This document shows, one piece after another, positions 34,267 through 43,509 of a stretch of 64,000 nt of DNA (position 1 is its first letter; the number at the start of each line of letters is the position of its first letter). The DNA is from Gammaproteobacteria bacterium HGW-Gammaproteobacteria-11 (GTDB lineage Bacteria > Pseudomonadota > Gammaproteobacteria > Pseudomonadales > Pseudomonadaceae). The notes under the pieces were generated by a model. It did no database searches. It saw nothing but the letters and a program-made list of their open reading frames with translations, and was not told the DNA's origin. Position numbers and translations under genes: made by a program. The stretch covers positions 62,001-126,000 of the forward strand of contig PGZJ01000002.1 in assembly GCA_002840055.1 (NCBI GenBank), read 5' to 3'.

Positions 34267-35731
34267 CAGTTCACAACAGGACTTGATCCAGCCCACACAT
34301 GAAGGACTGCGCGTCTACCGTAACCCCCGGGTTATCGGCATGCTGTTTCTGGGATTCTCCGCCGGCTTGCCGCTACTCCTGGTCGGCGGCACCTTCAGTG
34401 CCTGGTTGCGTGATCTGGGTATCGATCTGGCGGCGATCGGCTTTCTCAGTTGGGTCGGCATCGCCCATTCGATCAAGGTGCTATGGGCGCCGATTGTCGA
34501 TCGTGTCGACCTGCCGGTGCTTGGCCGCCTGTTGGGACGGCGGCGCAGTTGGATGTTACTGGCACAGCTGAGCATCGCCGCCTCGCTGTTTGGCATGGCC
34601 GTGACCGATCCGCGTGACAACCTGCAGCTGATTGTCATTTTCGCCGTGGTCACCGCCTTTGCATCGGCAACCCAGGATATTGCCATCGATGCCTACCGGG
34701 TCGAGGCTGAAGCCAAACATCGCCAGGCCGCGATGGCCGCCAACTATGTCACCGGCTATCGCGTAGCCATCCTGGCTGCGGGTGCCGGCGCGCTGCACCT
34801 GGCAGCCCTGGCTCCGGACCTTTCCCCGTCCGGCGACAGCCTTTCTGAAGCCAGCGGCTCGCGAATTGGCGCCTTTTTCCGGGTGGCATTGGATTCCTTC
34901 TACAGCCTGCTTTATGACTCCGGGCTGATCACCGTGATCAACGGCTGGACTCTGGCTTATCTGTGCATGGCGCTGCTGATGCTGATCGGCATCATAACCA
35001 CGCTGTGCATTGCCGAGCCCAAGGTTGAACTACGTCAGGCGCGCGACCGATCGCATCTCGCGCCCGGCCGGCAGGCAGCCATCCGCGATTGGCTGACGGA
35101 GGTTTTCATTGACCCGATCAGCGAGTTCTTCGGACGCTATGGCAAAGTGGCCTTGCTGATCCTGATGTTTATCGGCTGTTTCCGCCTGACTGATATCTTC
35201 ATGGGCACCATGGCCAACCCCTTTTATCTGGATATTGGCTTCAGTAAACAGGAGATTGCCAATATTGCCGCCGCCTTCGGCCTGGGCATGACATTGCTTG
35301 GTGCTGCACTCGGCGGCCTGCTGGTGGCGCGCTTCGGCATTGCAGCAGTTCTGATGTTTACCGTGTTCATGGCCCCAGCAACCAATTTGACCTTTGCCTG
35401 GCTGGCCTATATCGGACCCGAGACATACGGCCTGATCATGGCCATCATTGCTGATAACGTGACTGGCGGTCTGGCGATTGCGGTTTTCATTGCCTACCTG
35501 TCCAGCCTCACCAACACCGCCTACACCGCCACGCAATATGCCCTTTTCAGCTCCTTGATGACCCTGCCCGGCCAGTTTGCCGCCGGCTTTACCGGCCTGT
35601 TGGCGGCCCATGTTGGCTGGATCAATTTCTTCCTGATCACCGGGCTGACCGGGATCCCGGCCATTGTGCTGGCGTTCATGCTGCTGAAACTGGCACACCC
35701 GGACCGCCAGAAGCGGCCGGGGATTGATTGA
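34259..35731 (+). CDS. ampG: Muropeptide permease AmpG
   Basis: A 490-residue inner-membrane transporter of the major facilitator superfamily that imports GlcNAc-anhydroMurNAc peptides during cell-wall recycling. About 12-14 hydrophobic segments are visible. Family motifs include FLGFSAGLPLLLVGGTFSAWL in the first segment, IGFLSWVGIAHSIKVLWAPI, and ATQDIAIDAYRVE. The P. aeruginosa neighbours (mscS-like, yajQ, response regulator, panE) follow in the same order, which supports the assignment. The ampD and ampE genes lie 7 kb further on. It overlaps the upstream ATL gene. Confidence 0.93.
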   Translation: MTSSSQQDLIQPTHEGLRVYRNPRVIGMLFLGFSAGLPLLLVGGTFSAWLRDLGIDLAAIGFLSWVGIAHSIKVLWAPIVDRVDLPVLGRLLGRRRSWMLLAQLSIAASLFGMAVTDPRDNLQLIVIFAVVTAFASATQDIAIDAYRVEAEAKHRQAAMAANYVTGYRVAILAAGAGALHLAALAPDLSPSGDSLSEASGSRIGAFFRVALDSFYSLLYDSGLITVINGWTLAYLCMALLMLIGIITTLCIAEPKVELRQARDRSHLAPGRQAAIRDWLTEVFIDPISEFFGRYGKVALLILMFIGCFRLTDIFMGTMANPFYLDIGFSKQEIANIAAAFGLGMTLLGAALGGLLVARFGIAAVLMFTVFMAPATNLTFAWLAYIGPETYGLIMAIIADNVTGGLAIAVFIAYLSSLTNTAYTATQYALFSSLMTLPGQFAAGFTGLLAAHVGWINFFLITGLTGIPAIVLAFMLLKLAHPDRQKRPGID

Positions 35732-35745
35732 GTCGCTGGGGAAAG

Positions 35746-35769
35746 TCGGGGCTGTCGCTGCAGCCCCGA
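35746..35769. other. Strong stem-loop between convergent ampG and mscS
   Basis: TCGGGGCTG, loop TCGCTG, CAGCCCCGA: a perfect 9-bp GC-rich stem in the 47-base gap between two convergent genes. There is no T run on either side, so it may block read-through only weakly or need Rho. Confidence 0.6.
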
Positions 35770-35778
35770 TAACCTCGA

Positions 35779-36624
35779 TCAGGCTTGCTCGGTCGCCGCG
35801 GGTGCAACCATGTGCAGCGTGCGCTGCGGGAAAGGAATAGTGATGCCGGCCTCATCAAAGCGCTCCTTGGCCAACTCCTGTACGTCCCAGAATACACCCC
35901 AGTAATCTTCTGTCTTGGCCCACATGCGCAGGGAAAGGTCAACCGAGCTCTCGCCCAGGCCAGTCAGCCAGACGACTGATTCCGGGTCTTTCAGCACACG
36001 TGCATCAGCCTGAGCGATATCCAGAAGAATCTCCCGTGCCTGCTTGACGCTGTCGCCGTAGTCGATACCAATATTGACATCCACGCGCCGTGTCGGCTGA
36101 CGGGAATAGTTGATGATATTGCCGTTCGACAGACTGCCGTTGGGCACAATCACTGTTTTGTTATCCGGTGTTTTCAACACGGTATGAAAGATCGAAATGC
36201 TGTCTACCGTGCCAGCCACACCCTGAGCCTCAATATACTCACCGGCCTTGAACGGCCGCAGAATAAGGATCAACATGCCGCCGGCAAAGTTGGCCAGACT
36301 GCCCTGCAGGGCCAGACCTACAGCCAGACCTGCGGCACCGATCAGGGCGATAAAGGAGGTGGTTTCCACCCCGATCATGCCCGCCACACTGACCAGCAGC
36401 AGAACCTTCAGGCCCATGCCAATCATGGCGCCGATAAAACCATGCAGGGTTCTGTCGATGTTGCGTTTTTCCATCAACACCAAAATGCCACGGGTAATCC
36501 GGCCAACAATCCACCAGCCGACCAGCAGGGTGACAATAGCCAGTAATACCTGGCTGCCGTACTGCATCACCATTGGCATCCATTCGGCCTGAAGCTCACT
36601 GAGCTGGGTCGTTATCTCTTCCAT
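35779..36624 (-). CDS. Small-conductance mechanosensitive channel (MscS family)
   Basis: A 281-residue MscS-type channel. Three hydrophobic segments cover about 23-45, 65-87 and 90-122. The last carries the glycine/alanine pore helix AAGLAVGLALQGSLANFAGG, followed by the beta domain FKAGEYIEAQGVAGTVDSI and the NGSLSNGNIINYSR motif of the family. It opens under membrane tension to release osmolytes. Length is normal. It lies 26 bases after the yajQ start on the same strand, as in P. aeruginosa. Confidence 0.93.
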   Translation of the reverse strand: MEEITTQLSELQAEWMPMVMQYGSQVLLAIVTLLVGWWIVGRITRGILVLMEKRNIDRTLHGFIGAMIGMGLKVLLLVSVAGMIGVETTSFIALIGAAGLAVGLALQGSLANFAGGMLILILRPFKAGEYIEAQGVAGTVDSISIFHTVLKTPDNKTVIVPNGSLSNGNIINYSRQPTRRVDVNIGIDYGDSVKQAREILLDIAQADARVLKDPESVVWLTGLGESSVDLSLRMWAKTEDYWGVFWDVQELAKERFDEAGITIPFPQRTLHMVAPAATEQA

Positions 36625-36650
36625 GCAGGGGTCCTCGTGTTGTCCGCGCG

Positions 36651-37136
36651 TCAGTCGCGGAAGTTATTGAATTGCAGAGGCATGTCCAGACTGGCTGAGC
36701 GCAATACGGCCATGGCCTCCTGCAGATCATCGCGCTTCTTGCCGGTTACGCGTACCTGTTCACCCTGAATGGCTGCCTGAACCTTGAGCTTGGCGTCCTT
36801 GATCAGGGAGACGATTTTCTTCGCCAGTTCCTTGTCTATGCCCTCTTTCAACAACACATCCTGCTTGACCTGCTTGCCCGATGCAAAGGCCGGTTTGACC
36901 TCCAGGCACTGAATATCGATCTTGCGCTTGGCCAGACTGAGCTTGAGGATGTCGAGCATCTGCTCCAGCTGAAAGTCGGCATCGGCGGTAATATTGACCG
37001 TCAGATCCTTGTCCTTGAAAACGAAGTTACCCTTGCCACGCAAGTCATAGCGACGTTCAAGCTCTTTCATGGCGTTATCGACGGCGTTGGTTACTTCATG
37101 CTTGTCCAGTTCGGACACGACATCAAAAGAAGGCAT
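36651..37136 (-). CDS. YajQ-family nucleotide-binding protein
   Basis: A 161-residue YajQ protein with a double ferredoxin-like fold. It starts [20 protein letters not shown] and includes [12 protein letters not shown] and [20 protein letters not shown]. Members of this family bind cyclic-di-GMP in Xanthomonas and Pseudomonas and can also bind GTP and RNA, so it is a candidate receptor for the cyclase products encoded elsewhere in this window. It begins a leftward pair with mscS and is divergent from the response regulator gene. Confidence 0.94.
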   Translation of the reverse strand: MPSFDVVSELDKHEVTNAVDNAMKELERRYDLRGKGNFVFKDKDLTVNITADADFQLEQMLDILKLSLAKRKIDIQCLEVKPAFASGKQVKQDVLLKEGIDKELAKKIVSLIKDAKLKVQAAIQGEQVRVTGKKRDDLQEAMAVLRSASLDMPLQFNNFRD

Positions 37137-37238
37137 GCATTACCTCTACTAAACATCATTTATATGACATAAATTGCAAAAAAAGACTCAAGCTCGTGGC
37201 ATTATAACGCGAATTGTTTAATTGATCGGAGCCTTGCC

Positions 37239-38204
37239 ATGCCCAATCCGCAACTCAGCATCATGGTGGTGGATGACACCAAGTTCAGCAGTGCGGTCAT
37301 AGGCCATAACCTGACACGGGCAGGTTATGCCGACATCCGCTTTGCAAATACCGCCATGGATGCACTGGCCATGCATGAAGCTCGCCCCGCCAGCGTGATG
37401 GTCGCGGACTGGCTGATGCCGGAAATGGACGGGCTGGAGTTGACCACGCGCGTACGTCAGGCCGACGAACAGAGCGGCCATTACACCTATGTGGTGCTGC
37501 TGACTGCACGCGAAGGCGACAATGTACTGAGCGAAGCATTCGATCGTGGTGTTGACGACTTCATCAGCAAATCCTCGATGAACGAGCAACTGCTGCCGCG
37601 CATCTATGCCGCCGACCGCATCTCCCAACTGATCAACCGCCTGCTGGACGAAAACCGCATGCTGGCGGACAACAATGCGCAGCTGGAGGAGCACAACCTG
37701 GTCGACAGCCTGACGGCCTTGGGCAACCGCCGCTATACCCTGCAGCGGCTGGGTGAGGTATTGCGCAATGTCGAGGCACGCGGCGGTATCTGCTGCGTTC
37801 TGGTGTTGGGTGTGCAGAACCTTGAAGAGCTGACCCTGAAACTTGGCGAAAGCGTGCAGCAGGAGTTGCTCAAGGGTATTGCCCGGCGCTTGCAGCAGTT
37901 GGTCAGACCGACCGATGTGATCGCCCGGGTTGGCAACAATACCTTTGCCATTGTTACCCTGGCCGACGATCCCAAGGACTGCAACCCAGCCAGTTTCAAG
38001 CGGCTGCATGACGGCTTGAATCTCAAAGCGTTCAAGACCAGTGAAGGCTATCTGTCGGTGCGTGCCGGCATGGCCCTGTGCACGGTCGACAACAAGAACA
38101 ACCTGCCGCAAGCGGGGGAGTTATTGGACAAGGTCGAACGTCACCTGGGTGAAGCCTACGCCACCAGCCTGATCACCGAGGTTCGCTGGTCACCCTCACG
38201 CTGA
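37239..38204 (+). CDS. Response regulator with degenerate GGDEF domain
   Basis: A 321-residue protein. The receiver domain (about 6-125) has the acidic pair D12-D13, phospho-acceptor D57 in VADWLMPEMDG and K111. The second half is a GGDEF-type fold, but the active site GGDEF is replaced by V231-G-N-N-T-F236, so cyclase activity is unlikely. The RxxD inhibitory site is kept as RPTD (223-226) at the correct 5-residue spacing. The protein may therefore sense cyclic-di-GMP instead of making it. It is followed by panE after 1 base, so the two share a transcript. No sensor kinase is adjacent. Confidence 0.88.
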   Translation: MPNPQLSIMVVDDTKFSSAVIGHNLTRAGYADIRFANTAMDALAMHEARPASVMVADWLMPEMDGLELTTRVRQADEQSGHYTYVVLLTAREGDNVLSEAFDRGVDDFISKSSMNEQLLPRIYAADRISQLINRLLDENRMLADNNAQLEEHNLVDSLTALGNRRYTLQRLGEVLRNVEARGGICCVLVLGVQNLEELTLKLGESVQQELLKGIARRLQQLVRPTDVIARVGNNTFAIVTLADDPKDCNPASFKRLHDGLNLKAFKTSEGYLSVRAGMALCTVDNKNNLPQAGELLDKVERHLGEAYATSLITEVRWSPSR

Positions 38205-38205
38205 C

Positions 38206-39120
38206 ATGCTGCATATCCTCGGCGCCGGTAGTCTCGGGCTGCTCTGGGCAGCCCGGCTGATTCAGGCCGGACTGCCGGTTACTCTGCTTGTACGTGATAC
38301 GGCCGCTCGGCAGCATTGGCAGCAGACCGGCGATCAGATGACCCTCGAGTATCAGGGGCAACATCACCAGATCCCGGTCCACATCGAAACCCCAGACAGC
38401 CATACCAGCCCGATCCAGCACCTGATAGTCGCGACCAAGTCGCATGCCAGCTTGCAGGCCGTCCAGCGCCTGCAACCCCGACTGTGCGCAGACGCCAGTA
38501 TCCTGCTGCTGCAAAACGGACTGGGCAGCCAGCAACAGATCAGCGCGCTGTTAAGCCAGCAGGTGCTGTATGCCAGCGTGACCGATGGTGCCTGGCGCCG
38601 AACCCCCTGCCATGTGGTCTGGGCCGGCAAGGGGGTGACCCAGATCGGTGATCCACGGGGTCTTCCTTTCCCCAATTGGCTCAGCGCCCTGCACGGCGAC
38701 TGCATTGATTGGCAATGGCAGGCCGATATCCTGCAGGTGCTATGGGTCAAACTGGCGATCAACTGCGCCATCAATCCCTATACCGTGTTGCATGATTGCC
38801 GCAACGGCGATGTTCCGCAGCATGCCCGGGCAGAGCTACCGCTACTGATCAGCGAGCTGCAGCAACTGCTGCGGGCGCAGAATCTGGAGATCGAGCCGGA
38901 CGCGCTGTCCGAGCGCATTCATGCTGTTATCCAGGCTACCGCCAACAACAGCTCATCCATGCGCCAGGATGTGCATGCCGGACGGCCTACCGAGATCGAC
39001 TACATCACCGGCTTTGCCTGCAACAGCGCTATGGCGGCCGGTCTGCACCTACCAGTACTGATGTCCCTGCATACTCGACTGAAGACACATCTGGCAACGC
39101 TTGGGCTTTATCAGCAGTAA
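38206..39120 (+). CDS. panE: 2-dehydropantoate 2-reductase
   Basis: A 304-residue ketopantoate reductase, which makes pantoate for coenzyme A. The NADPH-binding motif MLHILGAGSLGLLWAARL is at the start, the LLQNGLG motif near residue 100 and the catalytic Lys in VLWVKLAINCAINPYT near 185. The C-terminal substrate area has NNSSSMRQDVHAGRPTEIDY, typical of the family. It begins 1 base after the response regulator stop, an arrangement shared with P. aeruginosa. Confidence 0.92.
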   Translation: MLHILGAGSLGLLWAARLIQAGLPVTLLVRDTAARQHWQQTGDQMTLEYQGQHHQIPVHIETPDSHTSPIQHLIVATKSHASLQAVQRLQPRLCADASILLLQNGLGSQQQISALLSQQVLYASVTDGAWRRTPCHVVWAGKGVTQIGDPRGLPFPNWLSALHGDCIDWQWQADILQVLWVKLAINCAINPYTVLHDCRNGDVPQHARAELPLLISELQQLLRAQNLEIEPDALSERIHAVIQATANNSSSMRQDVHAGRPTEIDYITGFACNSAMAAGLHLPVLMSLHTRLKTHLATLGLYQQ

Positions 39121-39198
39121 GCCCGGCCTTTGCCCCTGAACGCTTTCAGGCTAGGCTTGCGCTCATTGTGAACAGTCACTTACCCAACGAGGCGCAAC

Positions 39199-39765
39199 AT
39201 GGGCTACCGTCTGAGCAAACTCTATACCCGCACCGGCGACGATGGTGAAACCGGCCTGGCCGATGGCCGGCGGATCGGCAAGGATCATCCGCGCATCGAG
39301 GCCATGGGCAGCGTTGATGAATTGAACAGTCAATTGGGTGTGCTGATTGCCGATCTAAAGGTTCAGCAGCTGGACGAGTTGGCCCTGGTTCTGGCGCCAG
39401 TGCAGCATCGGCTGTTTGATCTGGGTGGTGAGCTGGCGGTGCCGGGCTACGAGATTATTGAGGCCAGCGACGTCACCGAGCTGGAGGACCTGATCGACCA
39501 TTTCAATGCCAGTCTGGAACCGCTGAAGAACTTCATTCTGCCCGGCGGCTCACGCTGTGTGGCGGCAGCGCACCTGGCCCGCAGCATTTGCCGACGCGCT
39601 GAGCGTCGTTATCTAACACTGGCCAACCACGAAGCGGTCAACGAGCAAGCACCGGTTTACCTGAATCGCCTGTCTGATCTGCTGTTTGTCATGGCGCGTG
39701 GTATTGCCCAGCGTGAAGGGACACCGGAAGTGCTCTGGGCGCCCAAACCCAAGCCCGCCGAGTAA
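39199..39765 (+). CDS. ATP:cob(I)alamin adenosyltransferase, PduO type
   Basis: A 188-residue corrinoid adenosyltransferase that makes coenzyme B12. The N-terminal LYTRTGDDGETGLADGRRI is the ATP-binding P-loop-like motif of the PduO family. MGSVDELNSQLGVL and the helix FILPGGSRCVAAAHLARSIC, with RRAERRY, complete the signature. It stands 78 bases after panE on the same strand. No other cobalamin genes are nearby, so it probably serves salvage. Confidence 0.93.
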   Translation: MGYRLSKLYTRTGDDGETGLADGRRIGKDHPRIEAMGSVDELNSQLGVLIADLKVQQLDELALVLAPVQHRLFDLGGELAVPGYEIIEASDVTELEDLIDHFNASLEPLKNFILPGGSRCVAAAHLARSICRRAERRYLTLANHEAVNEQAPVYLNRLSDLLFVMARGIAQREGTPEVLWAPKPKPAE

Positions 39766-39800
39766 GCACCTCAGGTCCAGAGCAGGCATCCGTTGGGTAT

Positions 39801-39820
39801 GGCCGAGTTCCATCTCGGCC
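39801..39820. repeat. REP-like palindrome, copy 3
   Basis: GGCCGAGTTCCATCTCGGCC, the most perfect copy of the palindrome seen at 32.7 kb, located in the gap between two convergent genes. Confidence 0.68.
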
Positions 39821-39835
39821 TTGGTGTCGGACGTT

Positions 39836-41854
39836 TCAGACCCGGAAGGCACTGATGATCTGCTGCAGATCCTTGACCAGTTGCCCCATCCGATTGCTGG
39901 ACTGTTCAGCCTGCCGTGCGCCCTCGGCAGTGCGTTCACCGGCCTGATTGATCTGCACGATATTCTGGTCGATATCGTGACTGACCGCCGTTTGCTCTTC
40001 TGCCGCCGCAGCAATCTGCTGGCTCTGATCAACAATCTGAGTCACTGACTGGAGAATATTCCCCAGCGCGTCCTGTACCTTGAGCGAAGCATCGACTGTG
40101 GCACCGGTCATCCCATGACTGGCGCCCATGGCCTTGACCGCTCCGCTGACACCTTCCTGCAAGCGGGCAATCATCTGCTCGATCTCTTCAGTCGATTGCT
40201 GGGTACGACGTGCGAGGGTTCTCACCTCATCAGCGACCACAGCAAAGCCACGTCCCTGCTCACCTGCTCGCGCAGCCTCGATCGCAGCGTTCAGCGCCAG
40301 CAGGTTGGTCTGCTCGGCAACCCCCTTGATCACTTCCAATACGCGGCTGATGGAGCTGCTGTCTTCGGCCAGTTTATTGATGACCTTGACCGAGTTTTCA
40401 ATTTCGCCAGAGAGCTTTTCAATACCGTCAACCGAGGACTCAACCAATCGACGACCATTCAGGGTTTCGGTATTCACCTGTTCGGCGCTGGTCACAGCCA
40501 TGGAGGCACTGCGCGCCACTTCCTGGGAAGTAGCCGACATTTCGTTCATGGCCGTTGCCACCTGCTCGATCTGCGAGCGTTGCGAAGCCACGGCATGACT
40601 GCTTTCGCTGGAAATCTGTTCAACCTGCTGTGACTGCTGATGGACCTGGGTAGCGGTTTGGCTGACCTGGCGAATCAGCTCGCGAATACGCGCTACGGTG
40701 TCATTCAGCTCACTGGCCAACGCACCCAGTTCATCACTGCTGTCAACTTCAACCTGAACCGTCATGTCACCGCCGGCTACCTGACTCATCAATACGGACA
40801 AACGCTTGAGAGTGCGGCGGGTGGCCATGTAGAAGCCGGCATACAGGTAAACGATCAACAGGCCAACCAGCGACAGGGAAACAATGAGTACCGTCATGGC
40901 CCGGACGTTTTCGCCCATGCGCGTCACCAGCACCTGCTCCAGCGTATCCAGTACCGACTGGTTGAAGGCATAGGTCTTGTCGATTTCACTGGTAATGCGC
41001 ATAAAGTAATCAGACCACTGGCCCGACAGCGTGTTGGCCAGAATGATATCGTCCTCGAAGATCTGTGCGGTAACATTGAGGCTGTCGACACTGGCCTCGG
41101 AGCTGCTACGCAGCCCGGCAAGGTTGGCATCGGCGAGCACCAGTGACAACACCTGTTCGTAGTCGCCAATCATCAACTGCATGCTTTCAAACAGCGCATC
41201 CATGTCACGGCTGGCATCCGAGTTGAGATAGCCCAGACCAATCGAATAAGCCCCCACTGAACGCCCCGTACCCAGGGCAGAGGTGATACTGGGTGTGACA
41301 TTGATCAGCACATCACTGAGCTGGCGAATATTGCGGTCGTAATCCTGGGGCAAACCGGCATAGGTGGCGGTAAAGCTAAGCAATGAGGTCACTTCACCCA
41401 GGGCCAGGGATGACAGTGCACCCCGATTGCGAGGTGACTCGCCGGCCATGCGTTCATAGGCTTGAATTATCTCATTGCGTTTGGCTACCAGATCAGCCGC
41501 GTCAGGATCTGACAAGTCCAGTTCGAGTGCCGCAAGACCATCAATTACCCTTTTACGCAGCGTCTGCGAGCGCTGTTCGAGATCCGTTGCATACTCACCC
41601 TGGCCCAACTGCACATTGACCATATCAATATCCCGTAGGGCTTCTGCATCACGCAGAATGGCCATGCTCTGGCGCAACAGCGTCATGCTGTCGAGTGCCC
41701 GCTCGGTAATCTGAACACGCTCGTAAGCCTGTTGCACCAACATGCTGCTGACGATGCCAAGCGGCACAAAAAACAACAGGCTGATAAGGCAGAACTTCAT
41801 GCCATAACTCAGACGATTCATCAGCGCCACGGCAGGGGCCATAAGACTATTCAC
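39836..41854 (-). CDS. Methyl-accepting chemotaxis protein
   Basis: A 672-residue chemoreceptor. Transmembrane helices lie at about 20-42 and 318-345, around a large all-helical periplasmic sensing domain of about 275 residues. A HAMP linker (about 345-395) and the signalling domain follow. The conserved hairpin tip is [20 protein letters not shown], then [20 protein letters not shown]. The start is GTG with AGGAG 8 bases upstream. It is leftward, upstream of ampE-ampD in the map order MCP-ampE-ampD as in P. aeruginosa. The ligand is unknown. Confidence 0.94.
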   Translation of the reverse strand: MNSLMAPAVALMNRLSYGMKFCLISLLFFVPLGIVSSMLVQQAYERVQITERALDSMTLLRQSMAILRDAEALRDIDMVNVQLGQGEYATDLEQRSQTLRKRVIDGLAALELDLSDPDAADLVAKRNEIIQAYERMAGESPRNRGALSSLALGEVTSLLSFTATYAGLPQDYDRNIRQLSDVLINVTPSITSALGTGRSVGAYSIGLGYLNSDASRDMDALFESMQLMIGDYEQVLSLVLADANLAGLRSSSEASVDSLNVTAQIFEDDIILANTLSGQWSDYFMRITSEIDKTYAFNQSVLDTLEQVLVTRMGENVRAMTVLIVSLSLVGLLIVYLYAGFYMATRRTLKRLSVLMSQVAGGDMTVQVEVDSSDELGALASELNDTVARIRELIRQVSQTATQVHQQSQQVEQISSESSHAVASQRSQIEQVATAMNEMSATSQEVARSASMAVTSAEQVNTETLNGRRLVESSVDGIEKLSGEIENSVKVINKLAEDSSSISRVLEVIKGVAEQTNLLALNAAIEAARAGEQGRGFAVVADEVRTLARRTQQSTEEIEQMIARLQEGVSGAVKAMGASHGMTGATVDASLKVQDALGNILQSVTQIVDQSQQIAAAAEEQTAVSHDIDQNIVQINQAGERTAEGARQAEQSSNRMGQLVKDLQQIISAFRV

Positions 41855-41877
41855 TCAGAACTCTCCTCAAATACATG

Positions 41878-41922
41878 CCCCTGGTCGGGGGAGGTGTCAT
41901 GCCGGTGTGCGCATCTCCGGCA
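41878..41922 (-). promoter_or_regulatory. Two hairpins in the chemoreceptor leader
   Basis: TGCCGG and CCGGCA (41900-41922) form a 6-bp stem, and CCCC with GGGG (41878-41890) a second one, 15-45 bases before the likely ribosome-binding site. They could influence translation. No known riboswitch class is recognised. Confidence 0.4.
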
Positions 41923-42037
41923 TTCAGGCAAAAGCGGTACCAGCATCCTGCCAGTGTTCCAATTATTATTATGCTCTGCACCAACTGCCTCAGAATAAGA
42001 CAGCTTGAGTTGTGTATCGGCTCTGCATGCTCGATCT

Positions 42038-42862
42038 TTAGCCGATTAAATTGATAAAGGCGACGCAAACTGCCCATACCATCAGGCTTCTTGTCAGCAA
42101 AATTCGCACCGGCCGCATGATACGAACGGCCTCGCCCTGATCATCCAGCGTAGCACTCTGAGCTGATTCAACGCAGAGCGCGATCAGTTCCCGGGACTGC
42201 GTGTCCCAATTCAATAACTGGCCTCGTAGCGTCAGCAGCACTCGGTCAAAATGCCCCACCAGCGCCAGACTCAACCCAACAAGTCTTGCCGGCAACCAGT
42301 CCAGCGCATGCCGCGCCGAAGACATAATGGGTTGCAGCGGATGCTCACCCTGGCGCTGGAAATTGGCAATCAAACGGTATAGCAACGCACCTACCGGCCC
42401 CAACAGCAGATACCAGAAAGCCGGTGCAAAATAACCCTGAAAGCTCTCCCAGGCCAGTTCACCACGCAATCCCAGCACCAGTGACTCAGGACTGGTGGCG
42501 TCCAGCTGTAAATCGCGTTCGGCGAGCAACGCGGCTGCTTCCTGATCCCCGCGCTGCCAGGCTTCTTCGATATTGCTCGCCATGCTTCCCAAGGGATCAG
42601 AGCGACCAACACAAAGCAACAATACCAGCGCATGCAGCAAGAGGGTTACCAGACCATAGGCCAGCCCATCTGCGAGCCACAACAACAGCCCACAGAGCAG
42701 CAATGGCAGCACCAGCAAGGCAATTGCAAGCCAGATAGGACGAGACAGGGTATGGGTGGCTACCGAGCGAACAAGAACCGACAGCAAATCTACAGGAAAC
42801 CCGCTTCGCCAAGGGGTGAAGCGCAGAACCAGAGCAACCAGAACCAGTGCCAAAAAACTCAT
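42038..42862 (-). CDS. ampE: AmpE-family inner-membrane protein
   Basis: A 274-residue membrane protein of the AmpE family. Hydrophobic segments occur at about 2-15, 43-65, 67-85, 145-165 and 252-273, with a conserved cytoplasmic loop GELAWESFQGYFAPAFWY. AmpE is linked to beta-lactamase regulation through AmpD. It overlaps the ampD stop by 4 bases (ATGA), the standard ampDE operon. Confidence 0.9.
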   Translation of the reverse strand: MSFLALVLVALVLRFTPWRSGFPVDLLSVLVRSVATHTLSRPIWLAIALLVLPLLLCGLLLWLADGLAYGLVTLLLHALVLLLCVGRSDPLGSMASNIEEAWQRGDQEAAALLAERDLQLDATSPESLVLGLRGELAWESFQGYFAPAFWYLLLGPVGALLYRLIANFQRQGEHPLQPIMSSARHALDWLPARLVGLSLALVGHFDRVLLTLRGQLLNWDTQSRELIALCVESAQSATLDDQGEAVRIMRPVRILLTRSLMVWAVCVAFINLIG

Positions 42863-43443
42863 CGGGGACTCCCGCCCATGTGATTGTCATCTTGCCTTGT
42901 CAAAGCACGCAGGTAGCGTTGCCAATGAAACGCCAGGCCCGGATCTGTCTTGCGGCCCGGTGCAATAAACTCATGCCCGGTTATCCGGTAGCAATCTATC
43001 GCCGGATAGGTCTGCTGCAACGCCTGGGTCAAATGGATCAGTGACTGGTACTGGTCGTCCGTGTAAGGGACGTCATCCACGCCCTCCAACTCGACACCAA
43101 TCGAGAAATCATTGCAATCTGCAACACCAGCATAGCAGGAAACACCCGCGTGCCAGGCCCGGTCATTGCAGGATACGAACTGGGTTATGCGCCCGCTGCG
43201 CTCAATCAGGAAATGCGCTGAAACACGCAGGCTGGCGATCTCGGCAAAGTATGGATGCTGGCTTGGATCCAGTTTTCCCTGAAAAAAGGACTGTACGAAC
43301 CCGCCACCAAACTCCCCCGGCGGCAAACTGATGTTATGAATGACGAGCAGAGACACCTGTGCATCCGCTGGGCGGGCATTGAAGTGAGGTGAAGGGCATT
43401 GCTCAGCCTGATCAAGCCAGCCTGACAGGACATCAATATGCAT
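42859..43443 (-). CDS. ampD: 1,6-anhydro-N-acetylmuramyl-L-alanine amidase AmpD
   Basis: A 194-residue cytoplasmic zinc amidase that cleaves anhydro-muropeptides during wall recycling; its loss derepresses AmpC-type beta-lactamase. Zinc ligands are His36 (LLVIHNISLPPG), His in TGHEFIAPGRK and Asp in TDPGLAFHW. The insert FFQGKLDPSQHPYF is typical of AmpD proper. The ATG at 43443 (MHIDVL) is chosen; an in-frame GTG 12 bases up is possible. Downstream is ampE with a 4-base overlap. Together with ampG it completes the core of the recycling pathway in this window. Confidence 0.94.
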   Translation of the reverse strand: MHIDVLSGWLDQAEQCPSPHFNARPADAQVSLLVIHNISLPPGEFGGGFVQSFFQGKLDPSQHPYFAEIASLRVSAHFLIERSGRITQFVSCNDRAWHAGVSCYAGVADCNDFSIGVELEGVDDVPYTDDQYQSLIHLTQALQQTYPAIDCYRITGHEFIAPGRKTDPGLAFHWQRYLRALTRQDDNHMGGSPR

Positions 43444-43509
43444 GGACGCAGCCACTTGGCAAAAACGTCATGCTAGCAGCCCGGAGGCCGCTGCAACAGT
43501 AGGCCGGAC

